Shown one piece after another: positions 8,744-18,307 of a DNA stretch of 55,058 nucleotides. Source of the DNA: Pseudorhizobium endolithicum (lineage in GTDB: Bacteria > Pseudomonadota > Alphaproteobacteria > Rhizobiales > Rhizobiaceae). The notes under the pieces were generated by a model. The model made no database searches and was not told the origin of the DNA. It saw only the letters and a program-made list of their open reading frames with translations. How positions within the stretch are numbered: position 1 is the stretch's first letter; each line of letters starts with the position of its first letter. The position numbers were made by a program, and so were the translations under genes. The stretch covers positions 339,676 through 394,733 of the forward strand of contig NZ_CABFWF030000010.1 in NCBI RefSeq assembly GCF_902153245.2. The letters are read 5' to 3'.

Positions 8744-9777
8744 AGCGAACCTCCGGAGCGGTTGAGACGGACGATCAGGAAGATGAGGTACGGCGCACCG
8801 AGCGCGCCGGTGACGACGCCCACGGGATAGCGGGCGGGCAGGAGGAACTGGCCGACGTAATCTCCCATGAGCACCAGTATTGCCCCGACGAGCGCGGAGG
8901 GAAGAAGCAAGGAGCCGCTGTTCCCGGCGATCCTCGCCGCGATGGGCCCCGACAGGAATGCGACGAAGGCGATCGGCCCGGTGACCGCCGTTGCCGTGGC
9001 AATGATCCCGACGGCCGCGATGATGATGATCGCCCGTGCCCGGCCGACCGGTACGCCAAGCGCCGCCGCCATGTCGTCGCCCATGCGCAACGCCTCGAGG
9101 TCCCGCGTCCGCGTCAGCAGAAGGCCGCCGAAACAGGCCAGGACGACCGCCAGCGGGAGCGACTGGGAAAGCTGGGCGCTGTTGAGGCTGCCGGTCAGCC
9201 AGCGCATGGCTTCCTGGAGCGTCCAGGCCGGGGCGACGGACAGAATATAGGCGATGCAGCTTTCGAGCATTGCCGAGACGCCGATGCCGATCAGGATGAA
9301 GCGCGTCCCCACGACCCCGTGCCGGAAGGACAATGCATAGACCGCAACCGCGGCGCCGAGGCCGGCAAGGACCGAGACCACCGAAACGACCGGACCGCTG
9401 AGCGAGAGGACGACGATGCAGAAGACGGCGGCCGCGCTCGCGCCCCAGCTGATGCCGATGATGTCGGGGCTGGCGAGCGGGTTGCGCAGCATCACCTGGA
9501 AGGCCACCCCGCCCAGGCCGAAACTCAGCCCGGCAAGGAGGCCGAGGAGTGCCCGCGGCAGGCGCAACTGCCAGAGGGTGAAGCTCACGCCGGGAACGTC
9601 CTCACCCCCCAGGACCCGCAGGAGGTCGCCCGGCGGCGTGAAGGACTGGCCGAGGGAGAGCGTCAGCAGGAACAGGAACACCAGAAGGGCCAAGAGCAGG
9701 CCGACCACCAGCCGGTGCCGACGCATGCGGCGGCGGCGGCTCCCGGCGACGATGGCCATGGCGGTGGACGAGACCAT
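8740..9777 (-). CDS. Iron-siderophore ABC transporter, permease (second)
   Basis: A FecCD-family inner-membrane permease of 345 residues with about nine or ten hydrophobic segments. The family stretches LRLPRALLGLLAGLSFGLGGVAFQ, near residues 70–95, and the LASPDIIGISWGA loop are clear. The C-terminal GALGAPYLIFLIVR is typical. The start ATG (9775–9777) shares its A with the TGA of the upstream permease gene (TGATG), so the two halves of the channel are translationally coupled. It would form a heterodimer with the product of the next gene. Confidence 0.92.
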   Translation of the reverse strand: MVSSTAMAIVAGSRRRRMRRHRLVVGLLLALLVFLFLLTLSLGQSFTPPGDLLRVLGGEDVPGVSFTLWQLRLPRALLGLLAGLSFGLGGVAFQVMLRNPLASPDIIGISWGASAAAVFCIVVLSLSGPVVSVVSVLAGLGAAVAVYALSFRHGVVGTRFILIGIGVSAMLESCIAYILSVAPAWTLQEAMRWLTGSLNSAQLSQSLPLAVVLACFGGLLLTRTRDLEALRMGDDMAAALGVPVGRARAIIIIAAVGIIATATAVTGPIAFVAFLSGPIAARIAGNSGSLLLPSALVGAILVLMGDYVGQFLLPARYPVGVVTGALGAPYLIFLIVRLNRSGGSL

Positions 9778-10820
9778 CACAGCTCCCGAACCCTTTGCCG
9801 CCTGACGATCCAGATGAAGAAGGGTGCCCCCACCAGCGCGGTGACGATCCCGACATCCAGTTCCGACGGCCTGACGACGATGCGACCCACCACATCCGCG
9901 GCCATGAGAAGACAGGCGCCGCCGAGGGCGGAGAACGGCAGAAGCCAGCGGTGGTCGACTCCGGCCAGCAGGCGGCAGAGATGGGGGACCACGAGCCCGA
10001 CAAAGGCGATCGGCCCGCAAACCGCGGTGGTCGCCCCGCAGAGAAGGACCGCGCCGAAGGCGGCGGTTCCTCGGGCGAGAGCGACGCGCTCTCCCAACCC
10101 GGCGGCAAGCTCGTCACCGAGCGCCAGGGAGTTCAGCTTGCGGGCGGAGAACAGGCTGACGGCAAAGCCCATCAGGAGAAAGGGCAAGACCGGCCAGAGC
10201 CGGTCGAAGGTTGCTCCACCGACCCCGCCGACCTGCCAGGAGCGGATGCCGCCGGCGATATCCCCGCGCGGCAGGACCACGGCAATGACAAGGGAGGAGA
10301 AGGCGACGGAGGTGGCGGCGCCCGCAAGCGCCAGCTTCAGCGGGGTGGGACCGCCGCGGCCGAGCGAGCCGATCACATAGACGAAGACTGCCGCGCTCCC
10401 CGCGCCGAAGATCGCAACCCCAATATAGGCATAGGCGGATGCGATATCGAACCAGGCGACGCCGATCACCACGGCCAGCGAGGCGCCCATGTTGACACCA
10501 AGGATGCCGGGATCAGCCAGCGGGTTGCGGGTCACGCCCTGCATCACCGCTCCGGCCAGACCGAGAGCCGCACCGGCCAGCAGAGCCAGGAGCGTCCGGG
10601 GAATGCGCACCGCGACGGCCGCCTCCTCGATGCTCTCGACCCGGCCGCCGAGTGCCGAAAGGACATCGCTCCAGACCACCTGCCGCGTGCCGACCGCCAC
10701 CGACGTCGCACACAAGCCCGCAAGCAGGACGATCGTCGCCAGCAGCCACAGGCGGCGGCTGCGGTTCGATCTGACGGCCCACGTGCTCAGGGCCGGCGAC
10801 TGTCGGCCGATCCGGATCAT
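9777..10820 (-). CDS. Iron-siderophore ABC transporter, permease (first)
   Basis: A FecCD-family permease of 347 residues, the paralogue and presumed heterodimer partner of its neighbour. Diagnostic stretches are VRIPRTLLALLAGAALGLAG, GVTRNPLADPGILGVNMGAS and the C-terminal TALVGAPFFIWIVRR. The N-terminus is positively charged and followed by a hydrophobic helix. Its start overlaps the end of the binding-protein gene (10817). The order binding protein–permease–permease–ATPase matches Fec/Fep-type importers. Confidence 0.92.
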   Translation of the reverse strand: MIRIGRQSPALSTWAVRSNRSRRLWLLATIVLLAGLCATSVAVGTRQVVWSDVLSALGGRVESIEEAAVAVRIPRTLLALLAGAALGLAGAVMQGVTRNPLADPGILGVNMGASLAVVIGVAWFDIASAYAYIGVAIFGAGSAAVFVYVIGSLGRGGPTPLKLALAGAATSVAFSSLVIAVVLPRGDIAGGIRSWQVGGVGGATFDRLWPVLPFLLMGFAVSLFSARKLNSLALGDELAAGLGERVALARGTAAFGAVLLCGATTAVCGPIAFVGLVVPHLCRLLAGVDHRWLLPFSALGGACLLMAADVVGRIVVRPSELDVGIVTALVGAPFFIWIVRRQRVREL

Positions 10821-11809
10821 TCCGTCCTTCTGGCAGCTTCCGCCAGCAACGCCACGTAATCCTTCAGGACCCAGGAGATCGACAGCGGCGTCGGGTTTGC
10901 GGCGGTTCCGAGCGGATCGCGGCCCAGCAGCACCATGGAATCGTGGGCCACCGCAGGTATGCGGGCTAGCAGCGGGTTCGCAGTCAGCGCGTCGCGCAAT
11001 TCGCGGCCGCCATAGGTGACGAGGATGTCGACGTCATCGAAGGCATCGACCCGCTCGGCGCTGATGGAGCCTGCGAAGCGCCCGGCAACAGAGGCCTCCA
11101 CGACGCTTTCCGGTGACTTCAGCCCGAGATCCTGGAAGAACCTCACCCGCGTGTCCTGCGTCGTGTAGAAGTTGACGATGCTGAGATCCGTCGCATCCAG
11201 ATGGGTCACGAACATCGCGGATTTACCCTGGAGTTCCGGATAACCGCCGACCACCTCGGCGATCTCCTTATCGATTCGCGCAATCAGCGCCTCGCCCTCT
11301 GCAGCCATTCCGAGCCCGGCGCTGTTGAGGCGGATCATGTCCCGCCAGTCGGTCGACCAGGGCGCTTGCGGATAGGCAACGACCGGCGCGATCTGGCTCA
11401 GGGTGTCATAGTCGGCCCGGCTTAGACCGGAATAGGCAGCGAGAATGACATCGGGCTGCGCCGCGGCGACCGCCTCGAAATCGATGCCATCCCCCTCGTC
11501 GAAGAGCGAAGGAGGCTCTGCACCGAGCTCCGCCAGCTTCTCCTCGACCCAGGGGAGAATTCCGTCATTGTCGTCATCGCCGAAATTGGCGGCGGCAAAG
11601 CCGACGGGCACGATGCCAAGCGCCAGGGGCACCTCGTGATTGGCCCAGGCAACGGTTGCGACACGTTCCGGCTTCCTCTCGATGGTCGTCGTTCCGAATG
11701 CATGCGTGATGGTGATCGGATAGGCTGTCTCCCCGGCGGCCCATCCGTTCGCGATGAGCGCCGACCATACGGCGACAAACAGCGCGCAAAAGCGAATGTA
11801 CCGGAACAT
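10817..11809 (-). CDS. Iron-siderophore ABC transporter, substrate-binding protein
   Basis: A 330-residue periplasmic binding protein of the FecB/FepB-like type. A signal peptide is evident at residues 1–25 (MFRYIRFCALFVAVWSALIANG, cut near WAAG). The mature part begins YPITITHAFGTTTI, a standard opening for this family, and contains QPDVILAAYSGLS. It is first in the minus-strand operon and divergent from the TonB receptor, with about 295 bases between them for control signals. It should hand a ferric siderophore to the two permeases. Whether the ligand is a hydroxamate, catecholate or carboxylate type cannot be read from sequence. Confidence 0.9.
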   Translation of the reverse strand: MFRYIRFCALFVAVWSALIANGWAAGETAYPITITHAFGTTTIERKPERVATVAWANHEVPLALGIVPVGFAAANFGDDDNDGILPWVEEKLAELGAEPPSLFDEGDGIDFEAVAAAQPDVILAAYSGLSRADYDTLSQIAPVVAYPQAPWSTDWRDMIRLNSAGLGMAAEGEALIARIDKEIAEVVGGYPELQGKSAMFVTHLDATDLSIVNFYTTQDTRVRFFQDLGLKSPESVVEASVAGRFAGSISAERVDAFDDVDILVTYGGRELRDALTANPLLARIPAVAHDSMVLLGRDPLGTAANPTPLSISWVLKDYVALLAEAARRTE

Positions 11810-11909
11810 TGGGACGATCCTCCGTCACGTTTTAAGTGGAGTTTCCGTTTCAGGTTCATCCGGCGACGTCAAGCGAGATACCCACTTCTTGGCGCAGGAT
11901 GATGAAGTT

Positions 11910-11934
11910 TCCGGAGAATCCTACAAATCCGGAG
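11910..11934. promoter_or_regulatory. Candidate activator site: TCCGGAG direct repeat
   Basis: TCCGGAG occurs at 11910–11916 and again at 11928–11934, with related flanks (GAATC and GAATT). It lies in the 295-base divergent region between the siderophore transport operon and the receptor gene. Paired direct repeats near two helical turns are typical of AraC-family binding, and an AraC regulator ends this locus. The 18-base period is a little short, so this is tentative. Confidence 0.3.
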
Positions 11935-12104
11935 GAATTTACAATACTGGATGAATATGCTCAAGTTAATGACATGCCGGGCGCGGGCTCATGTCCTGCT
12001 GCGCGTGTTCGAGGGGAACCCGCATTCAGGCACGGCGGAAGCTGCGTCCGCCCTCCGGTCGGCATGCCGACCTCCAGCAACAGTCAGTTCCGGATTTTAT
12101 CACC

Positions 12105-14279
12105 ATGAAGATCGATAGACGCGGCGGCAATCCTAGGGGGATCGGCACCAGGGGATGGCAGGCGCTCCTGCTGAGCTGCACGGCATTGGCCGCCATTTCC
12201 GCCACATCAGCCGTGGCGCAGGATGCGCAGACATCCGCCTCCGATACGCAACTCGAAACGATCGTCATCGAGGGTGGCGGAAACGGTGCCGGCGATGCGC
12301 GAACGATTGTAGCGACTGAAACGACGGCCGTCGGCAGGATGCCGACCGACATCCTTGTCGCGCCCGCCTCTGTGTCTGTTATCACCTCCAAGGAAATCAA
12401 GGAACGTGGTGCACAAAGTATCGAGCAGGTCGTGCAATATACCGCAGGGGTCAATACCGACTACTATGGCTCCGACGACCGTTATGACTACTTCAAAATC
12501 CGCGGCTTTGCTCCCTTTACCTACCGCGACGGCCTAGCCATCGGCCGGAGCTGGGGTGGAATTCTCGAAGAGCCCTACGGCTACGAGCGTGTTGAGGTGC
12601 TGAAAGGTGCCAACTCCACGGGCTTCGGCGTATCCGACCCCGGAGGCTCGGTAAACTATGTAACAAAGCTACCGAAGACCGAGCGCTTCGGCGAGGTCTA
12701 CGGTACGATTGGCTCATCTGCGCACAAGGAAACAGGCTTCGACTTCGGCGACAACATCACCGCAGATGATACGCTGTCCTATCGCCTCACCGGGAAGTTC
12801 CAGCGCTCGGATGCCGAATATGATTATTCGCAGGATGACGAGAACTTCATCATGGCGAGCATTACGTGGCGCCCTACCGATTTGACAAGCCTTTCCTTCG
12901 TGTTCGATCATCTGGACCGCGACGGCACACCCAGCGGCGGGGGACATCCCCGGTTCAGTGATTTTGATAGAGGTGAGTTTTTCGGAGAACCGGGCTACAA
13001 CTATGATGAGACGAACAGGAACACTTACAGTGTCTTGTTCGACCATGATTTCGGAAACGGCCTCACCTTCAATTCAAACGCGCGCTATAGCAAGTCGAGG
13101 AACCGGTTCGGCTACGCCTATGTCTATGATGCATTGGGAATCAATGATCCGGCGGATACGATGGTTGACCGCGTCTTCTTCGGCGGCGACGGCAAGGACG
13201 AGCATTTTGTCGTCGACGCGCATCTGCTTTATGAAGCAAATTTCGACCAGGTGGAAAGCCGAACGCTTTTTGGAACCGACTATAAAAAGGTTGATTCAGA
13301 GACCAACAGCTATGGCTTGTATCCCGCAAGCTGGTATTCGCCCGTCCCGCCGATAACGGCACCCCCCATCGATTGGCTGAACCCGGTATTTTCGGGGTTG
13401 CCCGTCACAATTCCTACTACGGCGAGCAGAACTAACGACCAGACGGCAAAGGCAATTTATTTCCAGCAAGATCTTGTTTTCTCTGACAGGTTGACTGCAA
13501 GCGTGGGACTTCGCAACGACTGGCTCGACCTCGACGAAACCGACCTCCGCGCAGGCACGACAAAGGCAGGCGAATATAGCGAACTGAGCAAGCGTCTTGG
13601 GCTAAGCTACAAGATCACCGACGAGTTCGCGGTATATACAAGTTATGCCGAGTCCGTTGCTCCCCCGAGCACAGGTATCGAGCCTACGACGGGCACACAG
13701 TACGAAGTCGGTATCAAATACCGACCGGATGCGTTCCCAGCTTTGATCACTGCTTCCGTCTATGACTTGACGATGGAGAATATCTCCACTCGTGAAGCAC
13801 CGGCGTATCTCGAGTCGACCGTCGATAAAGTTCGGCACCGCGGCTTTGACGTGGAGGCAAAGATGGAGGTCACGAACAACATCAACTTGATTGCCGGTTA
13901 CTCCTACATCGACTCAGAGATTGATGAACCCGGCAACGCGAAGGGGCTGGACGGGAATAGATTTGCCCAAGTTCCGGAACATATGGCCTCTGTCTGGGGT
14001 ACTTATACATGGGAAGGAAACAGGAGCCGCGGTGATATGACCTTTGGTCTTGGCGCCCGGTACACGGGATCTTATTATACCAACAACCTTAACACGCTGA
14101 AGGCGGACAGCGCCATCGTCTTCGATGCTGCCTACACTTATCAGCTTCGAGAAAACACGACGTTCCAGCTGAACGTCAGCAACCTGTTCGATGAGAAGCA
14201 CATCGCCAACGACGACGGAGGCGCTTGGTACTACAACCCCGGCCGCGCCATCTACGCGACGCTGCGCCAGACCTGGTAA
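12105..14279 (+). CDS. TonB-dependent siderophore receptor
   Basis: A 724-residue outer-membrane receptor that imports a ferric siderophore using TonB energy. A signal peptide (WQALLLSCTALAAISATSAVAQ) is followed by a TonB-box region (LETIVIEGG). The plug domain holds PASVSVITSKEIKERG and IRGFAPFTYRDG. A beta-barrel with repeated aromatic-ending strands follows, and the chain terminates in Trp (ATLRQTW). The ATG at 12105 gives a proper signal peptide; an upstream in-frame ATG (11991) does not. The gene has noticeably lower GC and more varied codon use than its neighbours, suggesting separate acquisition. Its divergence from the transport operon indicates a shared ligand. Confidence 0.93.
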   Translation: MKIDRRGGNPRGIGTRGWQALLLSCTALAAISATSAVAQDAQTSASDTQLETIVIEGGGNGAGDARTIVATETTAVGRMPTDILVAPASVSVITSKEIKERGAQSIEQVVQYTAGVNTDYYGSDDRYDYFKIRGFAPFTYRDGLAIGRSWGGILEEPYGYERVEVLKGANSTGFGVSDPGGSVNYVTKLPKTERFGEVYGTIGSSAHKETGFDFGDNITADDTLSYRLTGKFQRSDAEYDYSQDDENFIMASITWRPTDLTSLSFVFDHLDRDGTPSGGGHPRFSDFDRGEFFGEPGYNYDETNRNTYSVLFDHDFGNGLTFNSNARYSKSRNRFGYAYVYDALGINDPADTMVDRVFFGGDGKDEHFVVDAHLLYEANFDQVESRTLFGTDYKKVDSETNSYGLYPASWYSPVPPITAPPIDWLNPVFSGLPVTIPTTASRTNDQTAKAIYFQQDLVFSDRLTASVGLRNDWLDLDETDLRAGTTKAGEYSELSKRLGLSYKITDEFAVYTSYAESVAPPSTGIEPTTGTQYEVGIKYRPDAFPALITASVYDLTMENISTREAPAYLESTVDKVRHRGFDVEAKMEVTNNINLIAGYSYIDSEIDEPGNAKGLDGNRFAQVPEHMASVWGTYTWEGNRSRGDMTFGLGARYTGSYYTNNLNTLKADSAIVFDAAYTYQLRENTTFQLNVSNLFDEKHIANDDGGAWYYNPGRAIYATLRQTW

Positions 14280-14287
14280 ACCGTCCC

Positions 14288-14317
14288 GAACTCACCCGGA
14301 GCGCTCCGGGTGAGTTC
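14288..14317. terminator. Bidirectional terminator (30-base perfect palindrome)
   Basis: A perfect inverted repeat with arms GAACTCACCCGGAGC and GCTCCGGGTGAGTTC, and no spacer, lies between the convergent receptor and AraC genes. It begins eight bases after the receptor stop. The RNA would fold into a strong hairpin from either strand. The T-run is weak, so termination efficiency is inferred from position and stem strength. Confidence 0.75.
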
Positions 14318-14325
14318 TGCCAATT

Positions 14326-15201
14326 TCAACAGGACTGCTGCATCCTCCGCCAGGCAGCCGGCGTTGCGCCGGCCGTCTGGCGGAACGCCTTGGTCAGGTG
14401 CGCCTGATCCGAAAAACCCAACTGCGCCGCGATATCGGCAACCGTCAGGTCGGTCTCCGACAGCATTTTCTGCGCAAGCTCGATCCGGCGGGAAAGCTGC
14501 CACTGCAGCGGCGTCTTGCCCGTCGTCTGCTTGAAGACGTTAGCGAACCAGCTTTCCGAGAGCCCGACCGTCTCGGCCATCTCGGCCACGCTCAGCCGGC
14601 CGTCGCGGCGGGCATCGAGGCGGGAAATAAGCTTGTTCATCTGGGCCTGCGTGAGCCGGCCATTGGCCGCGTCACCGGTTTCATGAGGAATGTCGAGAAG
14701 GGCGGTGGCGATGCTGCCGACGAGGCTTTCGGCATAGACCGCATGTTTCGAAGGGGTGGCCACCTCGTCGGCCAGCAGCACGGCGAGACTCTCGATCGGG
14801 CCGACCTCCTGGATCTCGACCGGCCTACGCAGGATCGAGCGGGCCGCCGAACCGCCGACCGAAGGAGAGAGAAGCCGCAGCAGCCGGTCCTGGTGCAGAT
14901 GCAGGTCCAGATGCGAGAAGCGGTGCGGGGTGTTGAACCTCGTCCACAGCGGCACGCCCGCCGGCACATAGACGGCCCGCGTCATCGGCCGGTCGTGCCG
15001 GCCGAGGCCTTCCTCACGGTTGGCCATGCGGATATGGAGCGAGACGTCGTTGAAGAAGATCACGAAGCGAGGGTCCGGCGACAGGTAGTATCCCCGCGCG
15101 CCCGATTGCCCCTCCGCATCCCAATACACGCTCATCGAACCGTCGAGGCCGCGCCACTTCGCCGGCACCAGCGGGCGGATACCCTCCGTGTAGCAGGTCA
15201 T
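14326..15201 (-). CDS. AraC-family transcriptional regulator
   Basis: A 291-residue regulator from the ATG at 15199–15201; a TTG at 15219 is the alternative. The last 100 residues hold two helix-turn-helix motifs: LSVAEMAETVGLSESWFANVFKQ and LTVADIAAQLGFSDQAHLTKAFRQ, followed by the family ending TPAAWRR. The N-terminal 190 residues are a presumed ligand-sensing domain. AraC regulators beside TonB receptors (PchR or RhrA type) usually activate uptake when the ferric siderophore is bound. Convergence with the receptor gene suggests it controls this locus. Target sites are not proven. Confidence 0.88.
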   Translation of the reverse strand: MTCYTEGIRPLVPAKWRGLDGSMSVYWDAEGQSGARGYYLSPDPRFVIFFNDVSLHIRMANREEGLGRHDRPMTRAVYVPAGVPLWTRFNTPHRFSHLDLHLHQDRLLRLLSPSVGGSAARSILRRPVEIQEVGPIESLAVLLADEVATPSKHAVYAESLVGSIATALLDIPHETGDAANGRLTQAQMNKLISRLDARRDGRLSVAEMAETVGLSESWFANVFKQTTGKTPLQWQLSRRIELAQKMLSETDLTVADIAAQLGFSDQAHLTKAFRQTAGATPAAWRRMQQSC

Positions 15202-15502
15202 GGAGTGAAGGTAGGTCAAGGCCGACCGCCTGCTACTGGAGAATAGGCGGGGCGCTCGCGTATCGAAATCATGGACTGGATCTCATCGCACAGGTGACGC
15301 TCGGGGTGCCGACCTGCCAGGCGCGGCACCATCCGCCTGAACATGACCGGTTTGATCGAGTTAAATCTATGCGGAGAAAAGAAATGGTGCAACGTGCCAT
15401 GCCACGAGCCCCCAGCGGGCCGAAGTCACGGCGGGACACGCCGCCTTGCGAGGGAAGAGTTTGCCTCCCTTGCAGAGGCGGTTCAATCCGTTTCGATCGC
15501 CA
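15202..15502. other. Intergenic region without a gene
   Basis: About 300 bases separate the AraC start from the end of the hybrid FixL gene. No credible coding sequence is seen. A near-match to a FixK-type palindrome (TTGATCGAGTTAAA, 15352–15365) has one wrong base in the TCAA half and is not called as a site. Confidence 0.4.
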
Positions 15503-17419
15503 TCAATCCAGAAGTTCGCGAAGCCGGATGGCGAGTTCCTTGGCGGTATAAGGCTTCTTCAGCCAGCTTCCCGAGGCGGCCAGTTCGCGCCCGGCAATTT
15601 CCGGCTCGGCATAGCCCGAGGTGAAGAGGACCTTGATCTCCGGCCGCTCGGCACGAACGATGTCCGCCAGTTCGTCGCCCGTCATGCCGCCCGGCATCAC
15701 CACGTCGGTAAACAGAAGTGCGATATCCGGATGCTCCTTCAACCGCTCCAGGGCAACGGTGCCGTTTTCCGCCTCGATGACCTGATAGCCGAGATCGGTG
15801 AGACGCGAGATGGTGACGCGGCGAACGCGCGCGTCGTCCTCGACCGCCAGTATCTTCTCCGAACCGCCGGGAAGGGCCTTCTTGACGACGGCGGGCGCCG
15901 CGGCGGGCATGTCCGCAGCATATTGCACCGCAGGAAGGAAGATCCTGACGCTCGTCCCCTGCCCTTCCTCGCTGTAGATCTGGATATGGCCACCGGATTG
16001 CTTGGCAAAACCATAGACCATGCTCAGTCCCAGCCCGGTTCCGGACCCCACACCCTTTGTGGTGAAGAAGGGTTCGAAGGCACGCTGCTTCACCTCCGCC
16101 GACATGCCCGAGCCGTTGTCCGTGACGCTGACGAGCACATAGTCTCCCGTGCGCACCTGCGGGTACATCTGGGCGTAGTCGACATCGAGCTTTACGCGCG
16201 AGATCTCGATGGAGAGCCGGCCTCCGCGCGGCATGGCATCCCGTGCATTGAGGGTGAGGTTGAGGATCGCGTTCTGAAGCTGCGAGCCATCGACCAGCGC
16301 CTCGTTGCTGGCCCCGGTGATGACCGTGCGCAGTTCGATGGTCTCGCCGACCGTACGCCGCAGGAGCTCCGAAAAGCCGGAAATCAGCTGCCCGACATCG
16401 ACGATCTTCGGGTTCAGCGGCTGCTTGCGCCCGAAGGCCAGCAACTGGCCGGTAAGCTTGGCGCCGTCTTCGGCGGCTCCCTGTGCTTCGTGCAGCATCG
16501 TCAGCAGCTTCTCGTCCTCCAGCCGGCTCTCGATCATCTCGAGATTGCCGCTGATGACCGTCAGAAGATTGTTGAAGTCGTGGGCGAGGCCGCCGGTCAG
16601 TTGGCCGATCGCCTCCATCTTCTGCGCCTGCCGCAGTTCCTCCTCGATCTTGTGGCGGCTGGTGAGGTCGCGCACGAAGCCGGTGAAGATGCGCTTGCCG
16701 TTCACCCTGGTCTCCCCGACCGCCAGCTCCATCGGAAACTGGGTGCCGTCCTTGCGCTGGCCGGTCACCACGCGGCCGTAGCCGATGATCCTGCGTTCGC
16801 CGGTCGTGACATAGCGGTCGAGATAGCCGTCGTGCCGCTCCCGGTCCGGGGACGGCATCAGGATCTTGACGTTGCGCCCGCGGACCTCGTCGGCCGAATA
16901 TCCGAACAGCCGTTCGGCCGCTGCGCTGAAGGAGCTTATGATGCCGGCTTCGTCGATGACGATCATCGAATCAGGCACGGTATCGAGGATCGAGCGCAGA
17001 TGCGCCTCTCGCTCGGCCAGATTGTTCTCTGCGACCTTCATGCTCGTCACATCGTTGTTGGTTTGAATGATGACCGGCTCCGGTTCGTCGGCAACCCGCA
17101 GGGCAACCCAGCGCGTCGCGACGAAGACCGTCTCGCCGCTGCGGCGATGATGAACGACCTCTCCCTCCCAGAAGCCGGAGGCGAGGACCTGCCGGCAAAT
17201 CTCCTCGCGCGCCAACGGAAACCGCGTCCCGAGCAACCGATGCAGCGGCTGCCCGAGGGCTTCTTGCCGCGTCCAGCCGTAAAGGGTCTCGCAGCCGGTG
17301 GTCCAGCGGAGCACGGTGCCATCGAGGCGGTGCACCACCGCGTTGGCGTGGTTCAACAGCCGGAGCGCTGCATCGAGATCCTCCCGACTTGCTTCGCCAA
17401 GTGCAGTTGCTTCACCCAT
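15503..17419 (-). CDS. fixL: Hybrid FixL oxygen-sensor histidine kinase (PAS–heme PAS–HisKA–HATPase–REC)
   Basis: A 638-residue soluble hybrid kinase. PAS1 covers about 15–125. PAS2 (about 142–255) closely resembles the FixL heme domain: HDGYLDRY with the presumed proximal heme His at 196, and [15 protein letters not shown] with Arg 216, exactly 20 residues on, as in Bradyrhizobium FixL (His200/Arg220). The HisKA box [11 protein letters not shown] has His 280. ATPase boxes are [10 protein letters not shown] and [11 protein letters not shown]-terminal receiver has phospho-acceptor Asp 572 in [14 protein letters not shown]. It follows fixK by 22 bases. The start ATG 17417–17419 is chosen because earlier in-frame starts overlap fixK, but they remain possible. 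Low oxygen should activate phosphotransfer, with FxkR as the probable partner. Confidence 0.88.
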   Translation of the reverse strand: MGEATALGEASREDLDAALRLLNHANAVVHRLDGTVLRWTTGCETLYGWTRQEALGQPLHRLLGTRFPLAREEICRQVLASGFWEGEVVHHRRSGETVFVATRWVALRVADEPEPVIIQTNNDVTSMKVAENNLAEREAHLRSILDTVPDSMIVIDEAGIISSFSAAAERLFGYSADEVRGRNVKILMPSPDRERHDGYLDRYVTTGERRIIGYGRVVTGQRKDGTQFPMELAVGETRVNGKRIFTGFVRDLTSRHKIEEELRQAQKMEAIGQLTGGLAHDFNNLLTVISGNLEMIESRLEDEKLLTMLHEAQGAAEDGAKLTGQLLAFGRKQPLNPKIVDVGQLISGFSELLRRTVGETIELRTVITGASNEALVDGSQLQNAILNLTLNARDAMPRGGRLSIEISRVKLDVDYAQMYPQVRTGDYVLVSVTDNGSGMSAEVKQRAFEPFFTTKGVGSGTGLGLSMVYGFAKQSGGHIQIYSEEGQGTSVRIFLPAVQYAADMPAAAPAVVKKALPGGSEKILAVEDDARVRRVTISRLTDLGYQVIEAENGTVALERLKEHPDIALLFTDVVMPGGMTGDELADIVRAERPEIKVLFTSGYAEPEIAGRELAASGSWLKKPYTAKELAIRLRELLD

Positions 17420-17441
17420 TCCTGTGCCACCCGTCCCAATG

Positions 17442-18188
17442 CTAGTGGCGGAGCCGCTCTCCATGAGCAACCGCAGGACGCCACCCGTCTTCGCATTCAT
17501 CGCCGTCTCCGGCCAGTTGCGCAAGAAGGCCGCGCTTCAAAACCTTCACCGAATGGCGGCCGGACGTCGAGATGACACCCTTGCTGCTCAGCTTGGTCAT
17601 GGTGCGGGAGACGGTTTCGATCGTCAGGCCGAGATAGTCCGCGATATCCAGCCTCGTCATCGCCAGATGAACCAGCGGCTGAACGGCACCGGCCTTGAGG
17701 GCGCGCTGCAGTTCCTTCAACAGGAAGCTGCACAGCCGTTCTTCCGCGTTCTTCGTGGAGAGCAGCACCATCTGGTCCTGGGCTGCCGCCATCTCATCGG
17801 ACATCTGGTTGAAGACGACTGGGCGCAGCTCCGCGGAGTTGGCGACTTCGGCCTCGAAGACCTTGCGGGACAGCCGGCGAACGGTCACCGGAGTGATGGC
17901 TTCCGCCGTGTAGATATAGTGGCTGCGGAAGGAGAGGCCGAGGATGTCGCCAGCGTTCAGGAAGCCGGTGATGACACGGCGGCCGTCGCCGAGAATGCGG
18001 AAGATCCTGAGGCTTCCCTCCAGCACCTCGAAGACGGACGTGGCCGCGTCGCCTTCGAGAAACAGGATCTTGCCCGCACTGAGATTTTCGGCCGGCAATT
18101 TCGAAAACAGGGCATGCAGGCTGTCGGGTTGTACCGCGAAGGGGCTGGGGACTGCTCTTCCCGGGTTGATCGCACTCTCGACAAACAT
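17442..18188 (-). CDS. fixK: FixK/FNR-type Crp-family regulator
   Basis: A 248-residue Crp/Fnr protein: an N-terminal cyclic-nucleotide-binding fold ([15 protein letters not shown]... GDILGL) and a C-terminal helix-turn-helix [20 protein letters not shown]. The ExxSR recognition pattern predicts binding to TTGA-N6-TCAA. No N-terminal cysteine cluster is seen, so unlike FNR/FnrN it should not sense oxygen itself; that job falls to FixL. The ATG 18186–18188 has GGAG eight bases upstream, and a second ATG two codons earlier is less well placed. The K-box-like repeat lies about 85–100 bases upstream. It drives micro-oxic genes in rhizobia (role by family). Confidence 0.88.
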   Translation of the reverse strand: MFVESAINPGRAVPSPFAVQPDSLHALFSKLPAENLSAGKILFLEGDAATSVFEVLEGSLRIFRILGDGRRVITGFLNAGDILGLSFRSHYIYTAEAITPVTVRRLSRKVFEAEVANSAELRPVVFNQMSDEMAAAQDQMVLLSTKNAEERLCSFLLKELQRALKAGAVQPLVHLAMTRLDIADYLGLTIETVSRTMTKLSSKGVISTSGRHSVKVLKRGLLAQLAGDGDECEDGWRPAVAHGERLRH

Positions 18189-18272
18189 TGCCATGTCTCC
18201 ATTTGTGATGGTGACAATAAAAACGATCAACGTAACTGCCGAATGCCGGGGGTGTGACAAAGCGTGGGATCG

Positions 18273-18288
18273 TGTAACAGTATGTAAC
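18273..18288 (-). promoter_or_regulatory. K-box-like direct repeat (FxkR site)
   Basis: On the minus strand GTTACA-N4-GTTACA is exact. It lies between divergent fixK and fxkR, oriented towards fixK and about 85 bases before its start, and just ahead of fxkR. This spacing and sequence agree with the K-box described for FxkR upstream of fixK genes in Rhizobium etli, as I recall it. Use as the FxkR activation site, with possible autoregulation, is inference. Confidence 0.75.
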
Positions 18289-18307
18289 AAGCTAATCGAT
18301 GCGCATC

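Noticed and set aside
11950..11965. TGAATATGCTCA as an iron-responsive box
   Set aside because: It is only a short imperfect dyad and does not match the Irr or RirA consensus well enough to call.
15352..15365. TTGATCGAGTTAAA as a second FixK box
   Set aside because: The right half is TAAA instead of TCAA and no gene start lies at a sensible distance.
6119..15502. A duplicated tRNA-Thr 3' end marking attR of an island
   Set aside because: I scanned for TCTCTCTAGCAGCACCA-like copies and saw only chance AGCAGCACC matches inside genes; a computed search is needed.
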